Part shown: positions 20,908-33,053 of the stretch, in pieces
How the letters are laid out: each line of letters begins with the position of its first letter
Position numbering within the stretch: the stretch's first letter is position 1
Position numbers and translations under genes: made by a program
Notes under the pieces: model-generated
Told to the model about the DNA's origin: nothing
The model's database searches: none
Seen by the model: the letters and a program-made list of their open reading frames with translations, nothing else
Assembly: GCF_009730915.1 (NCBI RefSeq)
Contig: NC_052472.1
Span: 1,860,001-1,924,000, forward strand
Direction: 5' to 3'
From: Dioscorea cayenensis subsp. rotundata
Taxonomy: Eukaryota; Streptophyta; Magnoliopsida; Dioscoreales; Dioscoreaceae
DNA: 64,000 nucleotides

Positions 20908-22277
20908 ATGACCCGAGGGAATCCCTCAATATTGATTGAATGGGATCCCGAGCTTGAATGTACACTTAGAAGAAAAGGGAAAGAGCCTCTGCAAGAACAG
21001 GTCTAATCCAAACTTTAATTTGGAAGCGTAAGAATCAGAAAAACATGGTAGAAACGAATGAGCAACGATGAACATTATCCGATTATGCGGATCTTTCGAT
21101 GTTGGGGACACAATCAAGCATTGTGCGTCCCCTGATTACAGCTCAAAACTTCGAACTGAAGCCGGCATTCATCCACATGTTGTAGCAATCCACACAATTC
21201 AATGGTTTGGCTGATGAGGATCCAAACAGTCACATAGAGAGCTTTCTCGAGGTGTGTGATATGCTGAAGATAAATGGGGTGATGGATGATGCCATCAAAT
21301 TGAGAGCCTTCCGATTTTCCCTAAAAGGAAGAGAAAAGCAGTGGCTACACTCGTTACCTAGAGCATCAATTACCACGTGGGAGGAGATGGTGGAAGCTTT
21401 TCTAGCTCGTTATTTTCCTCCCGGAAAATCAGCAAAACTTAGGAATGAGATTTCATCCTTTGTTCAGTTGGAATTGGAGTCTCTATTCGAGACATGGGAA
21501 ATGTTCAAGGAGATCCTGAGGAAGTGCCCGCAACACGGATTACCGGAGTGGATGATTGTTCAAACCTTTTACAATGGTTTGAACCCGAGTACAAGGCTAC
21601 TCTTGGATGCGGCACCAGGAGGTACCTTAGGTAGCAAGACCCCCGATGAGGCCCATCAGTTGATTGAAGAAATGGGGTTAAACAGCTACCAATGGAATGC
21701 TAGGGAGAAGAAAAAGGTGGATGGTCTCAATGAGATAGATGCGGTAACTTTATTGGCTGCCCAAGTGGAAAATTTGAGTAAAAAGTTAGATCTTCTAACT
21801 TCAAATTGAGTAGCTGCCGTGACTAATTGCACCAGGTGCGGTGGAGGACATGCTGCCTCCGATTGCCCGATCTCTATTGGTGATGTTTCTTCGGTGGAGA
21901 ATGTTGATTTTGTAGTTAATGGCATGAGACCTCAAGGAAACCCATATATCAATACCAACAATCTGGGTTGGAAGAATCATCCCAATTTCTCATGGAGTAA
22001 TTAAGGTCCACAAAAGGCCATGGGGCCACCGGGTTTCCAACAACAACAAGCCCCTCAGGTGGAAAACAGAGTTTCAGGTTTGGAAACCCGAATGACTGAC
22101 CTAGAGAAGCACTTGGCTAGATTTGTGCAATCTGCAAATACTAGGTTTGAATCAGTCGAGGCTACACTTCGCAACCACACCGCCTCTTTGCATAACCTTG
22201 AAAATCAGGTGGGTCAAATTGCGAAGTCTCTCTCTGAAAGGCCACATGGAAGCTTACCAAGCAATACATAGACCAAT
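20908..22277 (+). pseudogene. Gag, family B/C, copy 2 (cut by CACTA)
   Basis: A 200-codon frame (21207-21809) gives the longest intact gag core of the window: SHIESFLEVCDMLKINGV, SLPRASITTWEEMVEAFLAR, QTFYNGLNPSTRLLLDAA, EEMGLNSYQWNAREKKK. A stop then precedes the zinc knuckle CTRCGGGHAASDC (21829-21867). The coiled-coil-like segment (MTDLEKHLARFVQSANTRF) follows at about 22090-22150. The gene is cut after accaat at 22277 by the terminus of a CACTA transposon. Confidence 0.87.
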
Positions 22278-22740
22278 CACTACAAGAAAGTAACCATTTA
22301 CCCACGGACAATTTTGTGGGTAACACTATAAAAATCCCTGGGTAAATCTGTTTACCCAGGAAATACCCAGAGATTTGAGACCCTAGCTAAATCGCTCATG
22401 GGTAAAACATTACCCACGGAATTTCATATCTCTAGGTAAATTACCCACGGATCAATCTCTGGGTACATAATTGATATCCCTAGCTAATTAATTCACGGGA
22501 TTTAATAAAAATACCGGGGAATTACCCATGGATTAATCCCACGAGGAATCTCGGGTAAATGTCCCCACTGAAAACATCAATGGGTAAGTACTAGGTAAAT
22601 ATATCTTTAAAAAATAGAAAATCACTGGGTAAACCACCGGGTAAATATCCTATTAATAATATAAAATCCCTGGGTAATCCCTAGGTAGCGCTTTTGTGAA
22701 TTATAAAAATTCACATGTAATACCGGTTAATTTTAATGTT
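22278..22740. repeat. CACTA terminus and subterminal repeats
   Basis: After the 12-bp terminus, short motifs of the type tgggtaaat / atttaccca and acccacgg recur at least 15 times in both orientations. Such subterminal arrays are the binding sites of the accessory transposase (TNPA-like protein) in En/Spm elements. Confidence 0.85.
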
Positions 22741-23019
22741 AAAAATTTAAAATTCCTGGGCATTCAATAAACAATTAATTGAACCTACATCCATTCAATC
22801 CCAAATTCAATATAATTTAAAAATAGCAATCTCTAATATTTTTATAAATTATACTATAAATAAAATATAGCAATCCATAAGTATTAAGTATATCAACAAT
22901 ACCACTACATAAGAATGTAAGACATCAACAAGTAACAATACAAAAAAAAATACCCAAAGTTAGACAAGCAAAAAAAAGTAGCAATTAAAGCACAAATATT
23001 TATAAAAGTCCAGGATCTT

Positions 23020-24864
23020 CATCACCATCTCCATTTCCATCTCTTGTGCCTTCACTCTCCTCTGGTTGATTATTACTTGAATTTTGTGTTCCATGTAGAG
23101 GAGACATACCAATGTGATTACACAACATCTCAATTGTTCTTTTTCAAATCAACTATCAAATTATCTTGAGCCTCTATCTTCTTCTTCATAGTTGCTAACT
23201 CCGGTTTGAAGCTCCTCTTGATTTTTGTGATTCAAAAAGAGCTAGTACTTGATTTTGCTTGCATTTGTATTACCACCACAATAATAAGATGCTTGAGATC
23301 CAAGACCATACACCCTTCTCTTTTTCACCACCAACCGCCTCATAATAAAGTGCGACCTCATCTATTGGTTGAGAATTATCATTTCTAGATCTAGAAATTG
23401 TTTGCGGTGCCTCTCTCAAGCTCAATACTTTATCCTATATGCATAATATAAAAATATGTAAATAAATAATTACAAATAAACTATGAAAAATGAAAAATCT
23501 TAATGATTTAAAAGACTTTAAAAACTTACATTGAGTGATTTAGACTTTTCATCAATAAAAGTTTGTCCATCATGCTTCTTAGTGTGAGTAAAAAGAAACA
23601 ACTCATGTGGTGTAGGCATACGGCCTAATGAAGATGCCTATAACACACAAAATATATGCTTTAGCTATGATTATTTACTTAAGAATAAAAACATATGAAA
23701 TTTTAGACATTAATAAAAAAAACCATATGTAAACAAGGTTTGTCATCATGCTTTTTAGTAGTAATAAATAAAATAAAAAAATAACCACTCATGGTGTGAA
23801 CACATTCATCCTAATGAAGATGCTTATAACGTTGACAACATATACATTTTCACTAGATATAATCATTTAGTTAACAATAAAAGCAAATGTAATTTTAGAC
23901 ATAAATAAAAATAAAGTACTTTACCTTATACTACAACAATCGTAAACTCATATAGCATGCAAGTTAATTTTATTATATTGCATTCATTCATCATACAAAT
24001 AAATTCTATTTATACTTACTAGTCTTTTGCCATGTTCAACATTAGATATTGACCCTCCAGTATGAGATGATGGTCCTGCAATGCTCCTTCTGTTATTTGA
24101 ATTTTTTTCTCGTTTCATCTTAAATTCAGGTTTATCCCAAGAGGCTTTCCAATGTCTCCAAACATCATCAGACATGTATTCTGGTTTCTTTTCAGAATTT
24201 CTTATATCTCGCAAAAAATCACTGTATCGTTGTGAAGCTTTGATAACCCATGCCACCTTCACTTGAGCCTCCATTGAAGAATCCCACACACAATGCTTCT
24301 GCAAAACAATAAACTTGTTGATATTCAATAATGAAAATAGAATGGAATAAATAACTTGAATTCAAAATAAAAATACCCTAAACTCCTCAAAATAAAAATC
24401 TTTTGTAGCTTGTGAAATTGTTTTCCATATGTAGCCATTAGTGTCCACCTTTTGCTTGAACACCTTTGTTATCACACCTGAACATTTACTAGAGGGTTCT
24501 AACCTGTTATAATTATAAACATGTAAATGTGTTCATATATTATAACATATAATCATATTATAAAAAAAAAATACTTACAATCCATTCACAACCACGATGC
24601 GAAGTCTACCTCCATTAGCTATTGCATCAAATGGATCATTACTAGCTTGGGATATAGTAGGAGTTGAAATTGTATGATTTGGGTCATTGTTTGCAATATC
24701 ACATGATGCATTTGTGGGATTAGGGGCCTCAGTTGCTATATCATTAAGCTGAATGGCATTTACGAGGGATTTTGTTAAGTTCTCTTCATTTGTAGGATTA
24801 GTGTACATCCCGCAAGACCTTTCTCCTCGATATGGCCCAATCCTTCCTTTACCTCTAGGCATGT
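23020..24864 (-). pseudogene. CACTA second protein, plant transposase PF03004 type
   Basis: Read from 24864 leftward. MPRGKGRIGPYRGERS starts the protein (24864); after introns comes a block with KCSGVITKVFKQKVDTNGY (about 24500-24410); then a block at 23984-24328 with EAQVKVAWVIKASQRYSDFL, YMSDDVWRHWKASWDKPEF and SNNRRSIAGPSSHTGGSIS. These are signature motifs of the plant transposase (Ptta/En/Spm) family. Further exons give LGRMPTPHELFLFTHTKKHDG (about 23650-23540) and EVALYYEAVGGEKEKGVYGL (about 23400-23290). Motifs are spaced by AT-rich intron-like gaps with plausible GT/AG borders. It may still be a spliced gene rather than a dead one. Likely role: DNA-binding accessory transposase. Confidence 0.78.
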
Positions 24865-25138
24865 CTACAAAAATTACTAAATTGACATAATAACAATAAA
24901 CAAATTCAAATAAAGCATTGCAAATACATAATAATATCATAAAGAAAAAAATTTAGAAAATCCTACATAAAAGTTAAAAAGCAATATACTACGTAAATTA
25001 AAAACATAACATAGAAAAATGCTACATAAGGTTTAAAAAGCAAATTATACTCAATAGATAAAAATAAAAACTTGACTTGAAAAATGCTACGTGAAGTTAA
25101 AAGCAAAGTATATTTAGTGCATTAGAACTAAAATAACA

Positions 25139-28100
25139 CTATTCACTATCAACAGACATGTCATCATCTTCAGCATCTTCATCATCTTCCATTTTTGTTT
25201 CTTGTAAATTAGGTTCAGCGGCATCTTCTAAGTTAACATCATCATGTCCATCATCTACATCAACAAAAGCACCATTTGAATCATTTAAAGGTATTATTGC
25301 ATCATCAATCATATCAATCGAATGTACTTCTACTTCATCATCTTGGAATGGCAAATCAGTTATAGGGATCTCAATAACTGATCTTGATTTAATTCTACAC
25401 ACAGCCCACCAATCAACTTTGTCACGCTTCATACTTGGATAAGGTGCATAATAGACTTGAAGTGCTTGTTCCGCCAAAATGAAAGGTTCATATTTGTTAA
25501 ACCTTCTTTTATGGTTGATATCAACAAGATTGTAGTCCTTATGAACTTTCTTTCCCAACATTTGGAGTTGGATCAAACCAATCGCACTTGAAGAGGACAA
25601 CCTTTTTAATTGGAAGTGCTGGATACTCTAATTCGATAATTTCCTTTAAAAATACCATAATAATCACTTGATAGCTCCACGTAATTAGAACCTTTGATGC
25701 ACACTCCACTGTTGATTGTTGATTTTCCCACACTATAATCGTTTGTATGGAATTTAAACCCATTAACAAAATATATAGGATAATTGATCACATTTCTTAA
25801 AGGCCCCAAAAGCAACATCCTTGATGATTTGACTAGTGACATTATTGTTTTGGATCATGTACCTATTAAATAAATATAAAAATTAATATCCTGAAAACAT
25901 AAAAATAATAAAAGAATTATAAGTTACTTACATAATATCTAAACCAATTAGCAAATTCGGTCCTCGAGCTTCATATCAACTTGCTCATCAATCATATTTG
26001 GCACATTTACCTTTAATTCTTCCACAAATATCCTTCAAATTAAGAATCTTAATTAATAAGAATGATTGTAATAGAATTATATGTTTATTAAATTATCGCT
26101 AGAAGCTTACTTGACATAATGTTGAATCTCATCACAATTTAATAAGACATAAAGTTACTGTATGACATTATACTCTTCATCAGTCAACCATCTTGATTTT
26201 TGTCAGATCCATAAGATCGACCGGGATAAAAATAAATATAGAAAGATTTCCTTCACATGTTTCCCATCTCACCTCCGTCATCATTACGAGGGTACTTTTT
26301 CTTAATTTTGTGTTAATGTGAGGCTCAAAAGTAATGAGAACAAAAGGTAGATACTTCTTGAAACCAAGTATGCATTGCAAATTGAACCTTCAACCCTTGC
26401 TTTATTGGTTACTTTTAACTTCAATTGCCGCAAGAACCTAGCGCATGGTTAAATATGTTTATTAGTTCAAAAATTAACATTTTCATAAATAAAAATGATA
26501 AATTATTAACTTTCACATACCTTTCAAAAGGATACATCCAACGATATTGAACGGGTCTGACTCTTGCTTCTACAAGGTAAGTGAATAGGAAGATGCTCCA
26601 TAGAATCAAAAAGCTAGGAGGAAATATTCAGTCCTAGTTTGCACAAAATCATAGGAATATTTTCTTGAGTCTAATCATATCTTCTTCTTTAATCTGATCA
26701 GCGTATGGGTCTTTAAAAACAAGCTCAAACTCCTTAGCCTAATGCTTTCCACACGATATTGGCAATAATTCACGTAAAAGCAATTGAATTAACCGCTGCA
26801 TAAACACATGGCAATCATGACTTTTTATCCCAAACAAAGCTTTTACATGTTGTGCATGTCCACACACCTTGCCATATTTGAAACATACCCATCCGAAAAC
26901 TTGAGTTTTAGTCACCCAATCACACACAACCTCTGTGTGCTCAAACTATAACAAGCTTTGGGATATTTACCCGTTGAATCATTTTTCTCCAACTCCTTAT
27001 GCTTGCAATAAATTTTTATATCCTCTCTTGATTTTGCATTATCCTTTGTTTTTCCTTCAACATCCATCATCTATCAAATCAAACACATTCTCAAAAACAT
27101 TTTTCTCGATGTGCGACCTAGATTACTGACTCAACACGACCCTTATAGATACCGCGGTTTGTTCCAACCACATGACTTACAAATAGAGCATTCCATTGTT
27201 CAAACACCAAGATCACATTACTTTCTTCAATTTTAAATCCTCAATTTCTGCTTTTAAAACTTGTTTTCCAACAACATAAGAGGAGATGGAGAATCTTCAA
27301 TTCTATTCTTCATGAAATCATTTTTTATTTCTTCTAAAGGTATGATGTTCCGGGTAGAAATTGGATGTATGACAATCAAACCAAGAAACTTTTCCACCAT
27401 TCAAAAGGCTAAATGTTTTTGATTTATCCATACAATATGGACAAGCTTTTGTGCCTCGCTGTGACTCCACCCGCATCAACATCTGCATATGCTAGAAAGT
27501 CACTAATGGTCCACATAAGTGCAGCTCTCATTAGAAAATTATGTCTCTTAGAAACATCATATGTGAGAACACCAACTTTCCAAAAGATCTTTTTAATTTC
27601 GCTAGCAAAGGTCTGCAAGTACACATCTAACTCGCTTCGGATTTCTTGGGCCGGTACAATAATAGTCAAAAACATGTAAGCCTCTCACGCACATCCATGG
27701 TGGCAAATTATATGGTGTCACAATAATAGGCCAACAAGAATATTGCTTCCCGGTGCCCAAAATGGTTGAAATCCATCCGTACATAATCCCGCCTCTTACA
27801 TTTCGAGCGCTCTAATGCAAAAGATGATTTGTTCGATCAAAATGTTTCCATGCCTCCGTGCATCGATGGATGGCACATACCACCATCTTTTATTGTGTCA
27901 TCATGCCACCTCATATACTTAGCCGTCACTTCGCAAGCATACAATTCTGTAGTGCGAAGCGTAAGAGGAAAATAGTACATCTTTTGATATGGTATATCAA
28001 TTTTTCCTCTTGGAGATGCTCTTTGTCTATTTTTATATCGAGGATGATCACAAAACTTGCAACTTCTTCTATTAATATCGTTATTCCAGTATATCATGCA

Positions 28101-28810
28101 TCCATTGATACAACAAGGATCTTCTCACAAGGAAGAACCTAACTCACAGACAAACTTCTGTTTCATAAAAACACCAACCAATTTATTATCCGTTGGTAAT
28201 GCTTCATTCATTAATTGCAATATTGCATCATAACACTTCTCGCATATATGAAACTCAGATTTGATATTCAACAATCTTAGTCATAGTCGACAACCTGTGA
28301 GTGCTTAGAACAACCTCCGCCACAATGGCTCACTCCAATGCATGAAGCATGGCATATAATCTTTGAGTTTTTGATCCGGTGTTTCCTCCTCGTATTTCAC
28401 CATAATTTGGGTCAAAATTAGAGACCAATGGCACCCATGACCATGTTGTGATATAGATTTGATCCTTCTACTTCTCCTATAAAAGATGAATTGCATTGTG
28501 TTTGCATAGGATTTGATATATCTAAAAGGTTTCCCCATGGCAAAACCCATTGATAGTGAATCCTTGACAAATCCATCTCTGGTAAGGTGCAACTCTGACT
28601 TTCATCGGGCCAAAGATGCCTTGTTTTGGACATTTGTACAATGTGGGACACTTGTTTTATCACAATCCATAAATTCCGTTGATGACAAGCATATTCAACA
28701 AATGTCTCAACTCCAACCCATTTGTGGGATTAATGTATCTACGCCCATCTACAAATCATATATACATCCACTCGATCCAGTTCCTCATTTTTATGTCTTC
28801 TACAAATAGG
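25139..28810 (-). pseudogene. TNP2-type CACTA transposase with DUF4218 and DUF4216
   Basis: Order on the minus strand is that of TNP2 proteins. A weak transposase-associated domain lies at about 28800-28680. The Tnp2 core at about 28600-27200 includes YSCWPIIVTPYNLPPWMCVRG and, in another frame, LMRAALMWTISDFLAYAD. A DUF4218 block at about 26900-26490 includes SHDCHVFMQRLIQLLLRELL and YRWMYPFERYVKV. A DUF4216 block at about 25770-25370 includes VVLFKCDWFDPTPN and QVYYAPYPSMKRDKVDWWAV. An Asp/Glu-rich tail ends at 25139. Frames change repeatedly inside the Tnp2 core, so the catalytic gene looks broken, although some breaks are introns. Confidence 0.85.
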
Positions 28811-28932
28811 ATAAAAATCAACATACATTAGTCAATTCCTCCTAATAATGAAAAACCAGTCCTTATGTCAATCATCTAAAGATAGATGCCAAAAATACAT
28901 GAACATAGCATTAATTAATACCACTTTGATTA

Positions 28933-29932
28933 NNNNNNNNNNNNNNNNNNNNNNNNNNNNNNNNNNNNNNNNNNNNNNNNNNNNNNNNNNNNNNNNNNNN
29001 NNNNNNNNNNNNNNNNNNNNNNNNNNNNNNNNNNNNNNNNNNNNNNNNNNNNNNNNNNNNNNNNNNNNNNNNNNNNNNNNNNNNNNNNNNNNNNNNNNNN
29101 NNNNNNNNNNNNNNNNNNNNNNNNNNNNNNNNNNNNNNNNNNNNNNNNNNNNNNNNNNNNNNNNNNNNNNNNNNNNNNNNNNNNNNNNNNNNNNNNNNNN
29201 NNNNNNNNNNNNNNNNNNNNNNNNNNNNNNNNNNNNNNNNNNNNNNNNNNNNNNNNNNNNNNNNNNNNNNNNNNNNNNNNNNNNNNNNNNNNNNNNNNNN
29301 NNNNNNNNNNNNNNNNNNNNNNNNNNNNNNNNNNNNNNNNNNNNNNNNNNNNNNNNNNNNNNNNNNNNNNNNNNNNNNNNNNNNNNNNNNNNNNNNNNNN
29401 NNNNNNNNNNNNNNNNNNNNNNNNNNNNNNNNNNNNNNNNNNNNNNNNNNNNNNNNNNNNNNNNNNNNNNNNNNNNNNNNNNNNNNNNNNNNNNNNNNNN
29501 NNNNNNNNNNNNNNNNNNNNNNNNNNNNNNNNNNNNNNNNNNNNNNNNNNNNNNNNNNNNNNNNNNNNNNNNNNNNNNNNNNNNNNNNNNNNNNNNNNNN
29601 NNNNNNNNNNNNNNNNNNNNNNNNNNNNNNNNNNNNNNNNNNNNNNNNNNNNNNNNNNNNNNNNNNNNNNNNNNNNNNNNNNNNNNNNNNNNNNNNNNNN
29701 NNNNNNNNNNNNNNNNNNNNNNNNNNNNNNNNNNNNNNNNNNNNNNNNNNNNNNNNNNNNNNNNNNNNNNNNNNNNNNNNNNNNNNNNNNNNNNNNNNNN
29801 NNNNNNNNNNNNNNNNNNNNNNNNNNNNNNNNNNNNNNNNNNNNNNNNNNNNNNNNNNNNNNNNNNNNNNNNNNNNNNNNNNNNNNNNNNNNNNNNNNNN
29901 NNNNNNNNNNNNNNNNNNNNNNNNNNNNNNNN
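28933..29932. other. Assembly gap, 1,000 N
   Basis: A run of exactly 1,000 undetermined bases, a conventional scaffold gap of unknown true size. It separates the CACTA body from a low-complexity coding tail. Confidence 0.99.
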
Positions 29933-31467
29933 TCTTCTTCTTCTTCTTCTTCTTCTTCATCATCATCATCATCATATTGATCATCAGAGTATTCATCATC
30001 TTCTTCATTGTATTCTCCATCTTCTTTGCTGTCATGAGAGTATTCTTCTTCTTCTTCTTCTTCTTCTTCTTCTTCTTCTTCTTCTTCTTCTTCTTCTTCT
30101 TCTTCTTCTTCTTCTTCTTCTTTATGATATTCAACATCATCTTCTTCATTGTCATAAGAGTAATCTTCTTCTTTTCCTTCATGATAGAATTCATCATCTT
30201 TTTCATTGTATTCTCCTTCTTCTTTATCATCATAAGTGTATTCTCCTTCTCCTTCTTCCTTATAGCATTCCCCTTCTTCCCCTTCTTCTCCATCTTCCTC
30301 ATAATATTCACCTTCTCCTTCTCCTTCTTCTTCATAGTATTCTCCTTCTTCCCCTTCTTCTTCAAAGTATTCACCTTCTCCTTCTCCTCCTCCACCTCCT
30401 CCTTCTTCTTCTTTTTCTTCATAGTATTCTCCTTCTCCTTCATAGTTTTCATAATTTCCATCTCCTTCTCCTTCTCTATAGTATTCATAATATCCATCTC
30501 CATCTTCTCCTTCACAATATTCATAGTCTTCTCCTTCTTCATAATATTCATAACACCCATTTCCTTCTTCATATTCTTCATAGTAGTAGTCATCTCCTTC
30601 TCCTTCTTCATAGTATTCATAATACACTTCTCCATCTTCTTCTTCTTCTTCATAATATTCATAATATCCATCTCCATCTTCTCTTTCCTCATAATATTCA
30701 TAATATCCATCTCCTTCTTCTCCTTCTTCATAATATTCATAATATCCTTCTCCTTCTTCTCCTTCTTCATAATATTCATAGTATCCATCTCCTTCTTCTC
30801 CTTCTTCATAGTATTCATAGTATTCTCCTCCTCCTCCTCCTTCTCCTTCTCCTTCTTCATAGCATTCATCATCATCATCATCATCATCATCACTAACATA
30901 ACTAAGTTGATTAATCAAAACAGGGACATAATAATAGTTCATAATAACCAACCATGCAAAAACATGCACAATATGAAGACACAAACTAATCCTAGTTGGA
31001 CACCACCACCAAAGCCCCAAGTAACTTAATGCAAGACCAACAACCATATTCATCAAAGGAATCCAAGGACTTATCCTCACACACTCTTCCATTATTTCCA
31101 ACAATTCCTCATCCAACTCCTCAACATAATCCACAACTTTTTTATGAAAAATCTCCAAAAATTCCACCTCTGAAACTCCATAAATTTTCTCCATTGTCAT
31201 GAAATACAAAGGAAAAATAAAGAAACATGAAGAAGTTAAGACCCCCAAAAACAAACCAAAAGCAAGCATGCTTTGATTAATCATCATGTTGATGCTTGTT
31301 AAAGCAATGGAAAACACTTGGAAAAGAAAAGGTTTGTGAGGGTGTTTCAAAACTAAGTTTTCCATCAATTTGTTGCATGGTTGGATGAGAGAATCAAAGA
31401 AAAGCAAAGTTAATATGATCAAATAAGGAGCATGAGCAAAACATTGGGAAAAAGTGATTAATTCCAT
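29933..31467 (-). CDS. Multi-pass membrane protein with long Glu/Tyr repeat tail (partial)
   Basis: An uninterrupted frame of about 511 codons runs from the ATG at 31467 into the gap; the stop is not seen. Residues 1-190 are hydrophobic, with likely membrane segments near 13-27, 47-62, 67-92, 136-154 and 161-185. A short charged loop near 95-130 contains VVDYVEELDEELLEIMEE. From residue 192 the protein becomes almost wholly acidic: an Asp run, then repeats of about 12 residues of the form YYEYYEEGEEGDG, fading to EEGEGEYYEE-type repeats and finally a poly-Glu run encoded by (TTC)n at the gap edge. I do not recognise a family. The frame stays open through more than 900 bp of low-complexity DNA, and the repeats keep Tyr and Gly at regular places, which argues for selection but does not prove it. 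TMs predict a membrane location with the tail on one face. Confidence 0.55.
30043..30121. repeat. (TTC)n microsatellite within the acidic tail
   Basis: About 26 perfect TTC units, read as poly-Glu on the minus strand. A second shorter run starts at the gap edge (29933-29957). The opposite strand gives meaningless poly-Phe, Leu or Ser frames. Such a run is a likely reason for the assembly gap next to it. Confidence 0.95.
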
Positions 31468-31701
31468 TGTTAACTTACATAGAAAAAGAAAGAAATAAGA
31501 GTCTATTTATAAAGAAATTAAAGGCCATCTCTAATTGCTAGATAAACATGAAATATTAATTTCTCTAGTTTTAGGTTGATTAGAAGGCAGATATATTTCT
31601 CTCATAATTATTTTTGGGTTTTAGTCTGAGTATAAGTCATTGTGTTTATTATTATCTATAATGTTATCTATCTATAAAAAAAAATTGTAAGCATTATATC
31701 C

Positions 31702-31733
<32 letters not shown>

Positions 31734-32417
31734 AAATTTTATTTAAATTAATACGGTTAAACAGAAGGTTGTTTCTTATCCTTTGCAGTAATTTTTTTTT
31801 TGGTACAGTTTATTATTTAAGTAAATATTCTTATTAATTAAATTTAAATTTATAATATTTATCATTAATTTAAAAGTTAAATTTTAAAACTTTATTAAAT
31901 ATTTAATTGAATCCAATTAAGAATGATGACTATATAAATTTATGAAATTTTAATATAATTTGATTTAAATAATTTTTTTTAGCAAAGCGGACAAATCACT
32001 TGTTTTGTCAAGGGTGTGCAAACTATCAAGAATTGATTACCGGGCATGATCCATCTCTACAATTAAAAATCTTTTTTAATGCTGTTACATTGGGCACATT
32101 TGAACCTAATGAAGATTAAGGCATTTTTGTGAGACCAATACCATTAGACTAAAGGTTTTTTAGTGATTGTAGAGAAATTTATATATAATACTTTAATGAG
32201 AGTTTGATTTTGTATTTATGAAAAAAAATTTCAAGCAAATTACGATTTTTCAAGTTATATAATTATACAAAAGAAAACCATGAAATTCCATGCAAAAGCA
32301 AAGTTTCAAAAAAAAGTGTATAAAAACCCAAAAATAAAATAAAATATCATATCATAATCCAATTATGGTAAAAAAAAAACTCAAATCTTTAAAATGAGGC
32401 TATAATAAAAACAAATG

Positions 32418-32474
<57 letters not shown>

Positions 32475-32707
32475 TGTACGAAAGATGTAAGTCTAATTTG
32501 AGTAGAACTCTAACATATCCTTATCAAGACAAACACCCAAAAACAATAAATATTGTTCCTAATCAAGTTAAAACTCCAAGTTCAACCAAAACAATGAGTT
32601 TACTTAGATAACCTTATTACAAAATATAAATACTTGGTCTTTCCCTCAAAATTAACATGATATAAACTTCATGAACTCTTAACATATCTTCTTCTTCTTC
32701 CTTATTA

Positions 32708-32742
<35 letters not shown>

Positions 32743-32786
32743 TGGAAAATAAAGAAGTGTAGAGTGAAGTGGTAATTAATTACATA
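31468..32786. other. AT-rich intergenic region between divergent ORFs
   Basis: 1.3 kb between two divergently oriented ORFs, with an (AT)n run near 31707-31729, a (AAT)n microsatellite at 32418-32473 and another (AT)n at 32709-32739, just 50-80 bp upstream of the plus-strand ORF. No coding segment was seen. Confidence 0.8.
32418..32473. repeat. (AAT)n microsatellite
   Basis: About 18 perfect units of ata/aat. Non-coding. Confidence 0.95.
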
Positions 32787-32973
32787 ATGAAGTCAATTTG
32801 GAGTGTTGTAAAAAGACATTGCTTTTCTTCTTATGGCATTTTATTTTGTTTCTTGATTTATGCCATACTTGACTATTCTCCTTCCTCCATCATGTTGTTT
32901 GCTTTGAGACTTGCTCTTATTTCTACTCTCATCTTCCTTGAACTTCATAAACATGATATTGATAATGAGACCA

Positions 32974-33013
<40 letters not shown>

Positions 33014-33053
33014 CGACGACGACGATGATGATGATATTTTTATTGTTTTTTGA
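32787..33053 (+). CDS. Small hydrophobic protein with poly-Asp tail
   Basis: 88 codons from the ATG at 32787. I chose this Met because upstream in-frame codons have only a GTG. Residues 1-10 are basic (MKSIWSVVKR), followed by two hydrophobic segments near 14-29 and 34-52, then a run of about 19 Asp from a (GAT)n/(GAC)n repeat, and a short hydrophobic end IFIVF. An AT run and a TATA-like stretch lie just upstream. It resembles in layout, not in sequence, the membrane protein 1.3 kb away on the other strand. No family recognised. It could be a real small gene, a first exon, or chance. Confidence 0.4.

Larger units (their letters stand above)
22278..28932 (-). mobile_element. CACTA (En/Spm) transposon, right part lost in gap
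   Basis: It begins with CACTACAAGAAA, the canonical plant CACTA terminus, exactly where the gag sequence stops matching its sister copies (after aat at 22275-22277, the probable 3-bp target site). The genes read on the minus strand, so this is the element's 3' end. It contains a TNP2-type transposase region (25139-28810) and a TNPD/PF03004-type gene (23020-24864). The 5' terminus would be at or beyond the 1-kb gap and is not seen. Confidence 0.9.

Noticed and set aside
28911..31467. Very long frames on both strands through gap 1 (up to 845 codons), including poly-Leu/His, poly-Lys/Glu/Met and poly-Phe readings.
   Set aside because: Length comes from N codons and from TTC repeats open in all frames. 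Only the minus-strand frame starting at 31467 has a varied N-terminal part, and only its sequenced half is annotated.
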